64,000 nucleotides of DNA from Polaribacter sp. MED152 (GTDB lineage Bacteria > Bacteroidota > Bacteroidia > Flavobacteriales > Flavobacteriaceae): contig NC_020830.1 of NCBI RefSeq assembly GCF_000152945.2, positions 248,001-312,000 on the forward strand, given 5' to 3'. The notes beneath the pieces are model-generated. The model worked only from the letters and a program-made list of their open reading frames with translations. It was not told the origin of the DNA and did no database searches. Numbering within the stretch: position 1 is the first letter of the stretch; every line of letters begins with the position of its first letter. A program made the translations under genes and the position numbers. Below are positions 63,201-64,000 of this stretch, piece by piece.

Positions 63201-63600
63201 CTTTTAAAGTAGAGTAAGAGCCATTTATTGATTGTGCTACTCTGAAATAACCATTAGTAGCAATACCCAACTCTTTGTAATTGTTTGCGTCTTTATAATC
63301 GTATTTAAAGGCGATACCTGAGTTTTCTGAACCTGAAATTTTTTGAATTTTAGTTTCTATGTCAAAATCTTTAGAACTATCTAAATCAAAAGCAGCAGTT
63401 ATTATTTGCCAGCTTTTTTCTGTTCTTTTATGTTCAAAATAATATTTACCATTGTAAATACTTAGTTCTGTATTAGAGGTGTTTTCTTCTGGCCAAGAAG
63501 TACCACCATCAAAATTTTCTTCATAAACATAATTGGTTTGAGAAAAGATGGAAAGGCTTATAAAATAGAAGAATACAAATATGGATTTTAAAGTTTTCAT
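60211..63600 (-). CDS. Secreted caspase-family protein with four lectin-like repeats
   Basis: A 1129-residue exported protein. A signal peptide (1-20) is followed by four tandem repeats of about 190-200 residues (roughly 25-205, 215-405, 415-610, 625-810), each a beta-sandwich-like unit with NWxxxxxxD starts, KDFDIETKI-type and YINN-type strands; a Bacterial-Ig-like domain (about 825-910; NPPVVTISEP); and a C14 caspase domain (about 895-1129) with YYALIIGVSDY, His974 in YAGHG and Cys1024 in DACFSGS, so the dyad is complete. The start at 63600 was chosen for its signal peptide; an ATG further upstream would enter the preceding gene. Confidence 0.9.
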   Translation of the reverse strand: MKTLKSIFVFFYFISLSIFSQTNYVYEENFDGGTSWPEENTSNTELSIYNGKYYFEHKRTEKSWQIITAAFDLDSSKDFDIETKIQKISGSENSGIAFKYDYKDANNYKELGIATNGYFRVAQSINGSYSTLKGWTKSSIVNTGNYSTNILRITKKGNTVTFYINNKYAFSTTHKVFVGKKMAIALYKNQKISIDYIRAKSAAAKKNTVTKKGKTILFEGYNNNNNNWAIVDDADRTFEIKEGDYHLSHKRDFGGWSSSIEKEIDTKRDFKISAQIKKISGVTNNGFGIVFGRLNNDNQNQFFISADGSYNIKKVKNGETTYVKNWTESSYIKNEIGQYNYLEVRQESNNLKYYINSNLVYTEYSPEYFGKRVGFIVYDRQKIKVGYLSIAYLKDDGNSNYKKDGNFTEVLAENFNDNSNEWSTTNSENVELTVSNGKYYLNHKRDEKGWLTNLNKSFDTEKDFEIETKLEHLSGDNNSPFGITWGKKGTNYFNFLITNTGYYKITRTVNNKNEDIIKWVKSSSVKKGINVLKLKKEGDYYKFYINNNFLTKIDFEPFYGTYLGFAIYYKQKVAVDYLTISTKSNNSKNTTKKAKMLEVPLVDNFNNNNNNWNLDDATDYAVALKNGQLLLSRKTKGGIFISRDLNLNTSKDFIIETAINEKNTSDGWYGLTFGRKNSANEFSFLLSGNGSYKYRKFDNDEYKEIIPLTNSSAIVQGENKANKIKIVKSGALLRFYINDQYVNEAPFEPFFGNKFGYTIYYDRKIAVDYLKADYQSLSYNNPPVVTISEPNVDLKRGFKVVQAKRILVKGKATDADGIYEISVNGIEANVQENGSFVANVPLKYGKNDLIVKATDLKQASSTKTFVIKRSSPNIDQDVITDNSTKKDLDIGFGKYYALIIGVSDYTDTTIQSLKGEPTKDAQALADVLTNNYSFAKENVTVLKNPTENQINREFIKLSRKVGNNDNLVIFYAGHGNYDKTTEKGYWMPSNANMEFEENIILNTSIVTYIKAIPSKHTLLISDACFSGSILTTNRSYKTASKAVQKKYELPSRKAITSGTLTTVPNESVFMKYLLKRLNQNTQKYLSAGQLFNMIEDPVINNTTGDNQPQYAPISRTGDEGGDFIFIKKI

Positions 63601-63607
63601 GGCGATT

Positions 63608-64000
63608 TTATTGGTGATTGACTTCAATAAAAATAGGAATAATTTTTGAAGTTGCATTTTTTGAGCTGGCATTAAAAGCAATTTTGTCTTGATTAAACTT
63701 GATATCTGACCCTTTGTACATCTTGCCTGATAACACTTTTTTAACTCTTGATACAAAATCTTCAGAACCGTATTTTACTTTAGTTACTATACTATTTATG
63801 TTTAATTTTTCTTTACTGTATAAAACACATAAAATATCTCTACCAGGTTTATTATCAAACTCTATAAAGTAATCTTCATTAGGTAGCGCAATTTCGCTAT
63901 TAGTATAATTAAAGAAATCGCTATAACTACCAAATGGATATAATTTATTTACGGATTTATCTGCAGAACCATAACCTAATAAATAGACATAACCTCTTTG
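63608..64000 (-). CDS. DUF4384-like protein, 5' end beyond the window
   Basis: A minus-strand frame runs open from the window edge to a TAA at 63608-63610, encoding at least 130 residues and lacking its start. It contains QRGYVYLLGYGSADK, LPNEDYFIEFD and DILCVLYSKEKL, the pattern of DUF4384 domains, which are often attached to or beside bacterial caspase domains. Only 7 bases separate it from the caspase start, so one operon is likely. What lies upstream of the domain cannot be seen. Confidence 0.75.
   Translation of the reverse strand, partial: QRGYVYLLGYGSADKSVNKLYPFGSYSDFFNYTNSEIALPNEDYFIEFDNKPGRDILCVLYSKEKLNINSIVTKVKYGSEDFVSRVKKVLSGKMYKGSDIKFNQDKIAFNASSKNATSKIIPIFIEVNHQ

Noticed and set aside
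63601..63756. Upstream ATG start for the caspase protein at 63756
   Set aside because: It would add 52 residues that overlap the coding end of the DUF4384-type gene in another frame; the ATG at 63600 gives a signal peptide.

Overview
The window reads as chromosome of a marine-type Flavobacteriaceae (Bacteroidota), probably close to Polaribacter or Tenacibaculum; the genus is a guess. Support comes from the very AT-rich sequence, tRNA genes lacking encoded CCA, Bacteroidota -7 boxes (TAnnTTTG), the gliding-motility lipoprotein GldI, many short-lipobox lipoproteins, two TonB-dependent receptors with carboxypeptidase-regulatory N-termini, and tandem peptidyl-prolyl isomerases beside the gliding gene. 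No phage, insertion sequence, CRISPR array or rRNA was seen, and no gene-free stretch exceeds about 300 bases.

Layout. 1-5.1 kb: two minus-strand tRNAs (Leu-GAG, Lys-TTT), aroK, a phosphoribosyltransferase/S4 pair, an FKBP-like lipoprotein with an Asp-rich tail, folD and ffh. 5.1-10.7 kb: DinB-like, exported MsrB, a hydrolase, an M48 protease, an MFS permease and a CDP-alcohol phosphatidyltransferase. 10.7-17.2 kb: a long minus-strand run from a HEAT-like protein and purB through a lipoprotein and TerC to a small His-rich protein, a TonB-dependent receptor and a His/Asp-rich lipoprotein, which together look like a metal-uptake set. 17.2-27.7 kb: MORN-repeat proteins, mnmA, nitronate monooxygenase, cold-shock protein, YwbE, lytic transglycosylase, mtaB, a GNAT enzyme, and a flavoprotein gene broken by one missing base. 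27.8-37.2 kb: EEP-family protein, two rhomboids, mutL, ribH, a TPR protein, recF, a DciA-like protein, ndk and a PhoD-like phosphatase. 37.2-44.1 kb: nrnA, gldI, two more PPIases (one a cyclophilin-FKBP fusion), PAP2, a GT39-like enzyme and a TlpA-like lipoprotein. 44.2-52.0 kb: pheT, pyrD, LysE, OmpH/Skp, DUF2254, miaA and a potassium channel with a zinc-ribbon tail.

52.2-64.0 kb is the most unusual part. On the plus strand are a DUF4331 protein that appears split into two genes, a TPR lipoprotein and a second TonB-dependent receptor. Facing it on the minus strand are a DUF4384-type protein (cut by the window edge), a secreted caspase-family protein with four lectin-like repeats, an ECF sigma factor, an RskA-like anti-sigma factor, a DUF1566 lipoprotein and a lipoprotein related to acetolactate decarboxylase. 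A working idea, inferred only from gene order and domains, is a cell-surface system in which the sigma/anti-sigma pair responds to envelope events, perhaps through proteolysis of the anti-sigma periplasmic domain, and controls the neighbouring exported proteins.

All functional calls rest on reading motifs and family resemblance by eye; no database search was run.
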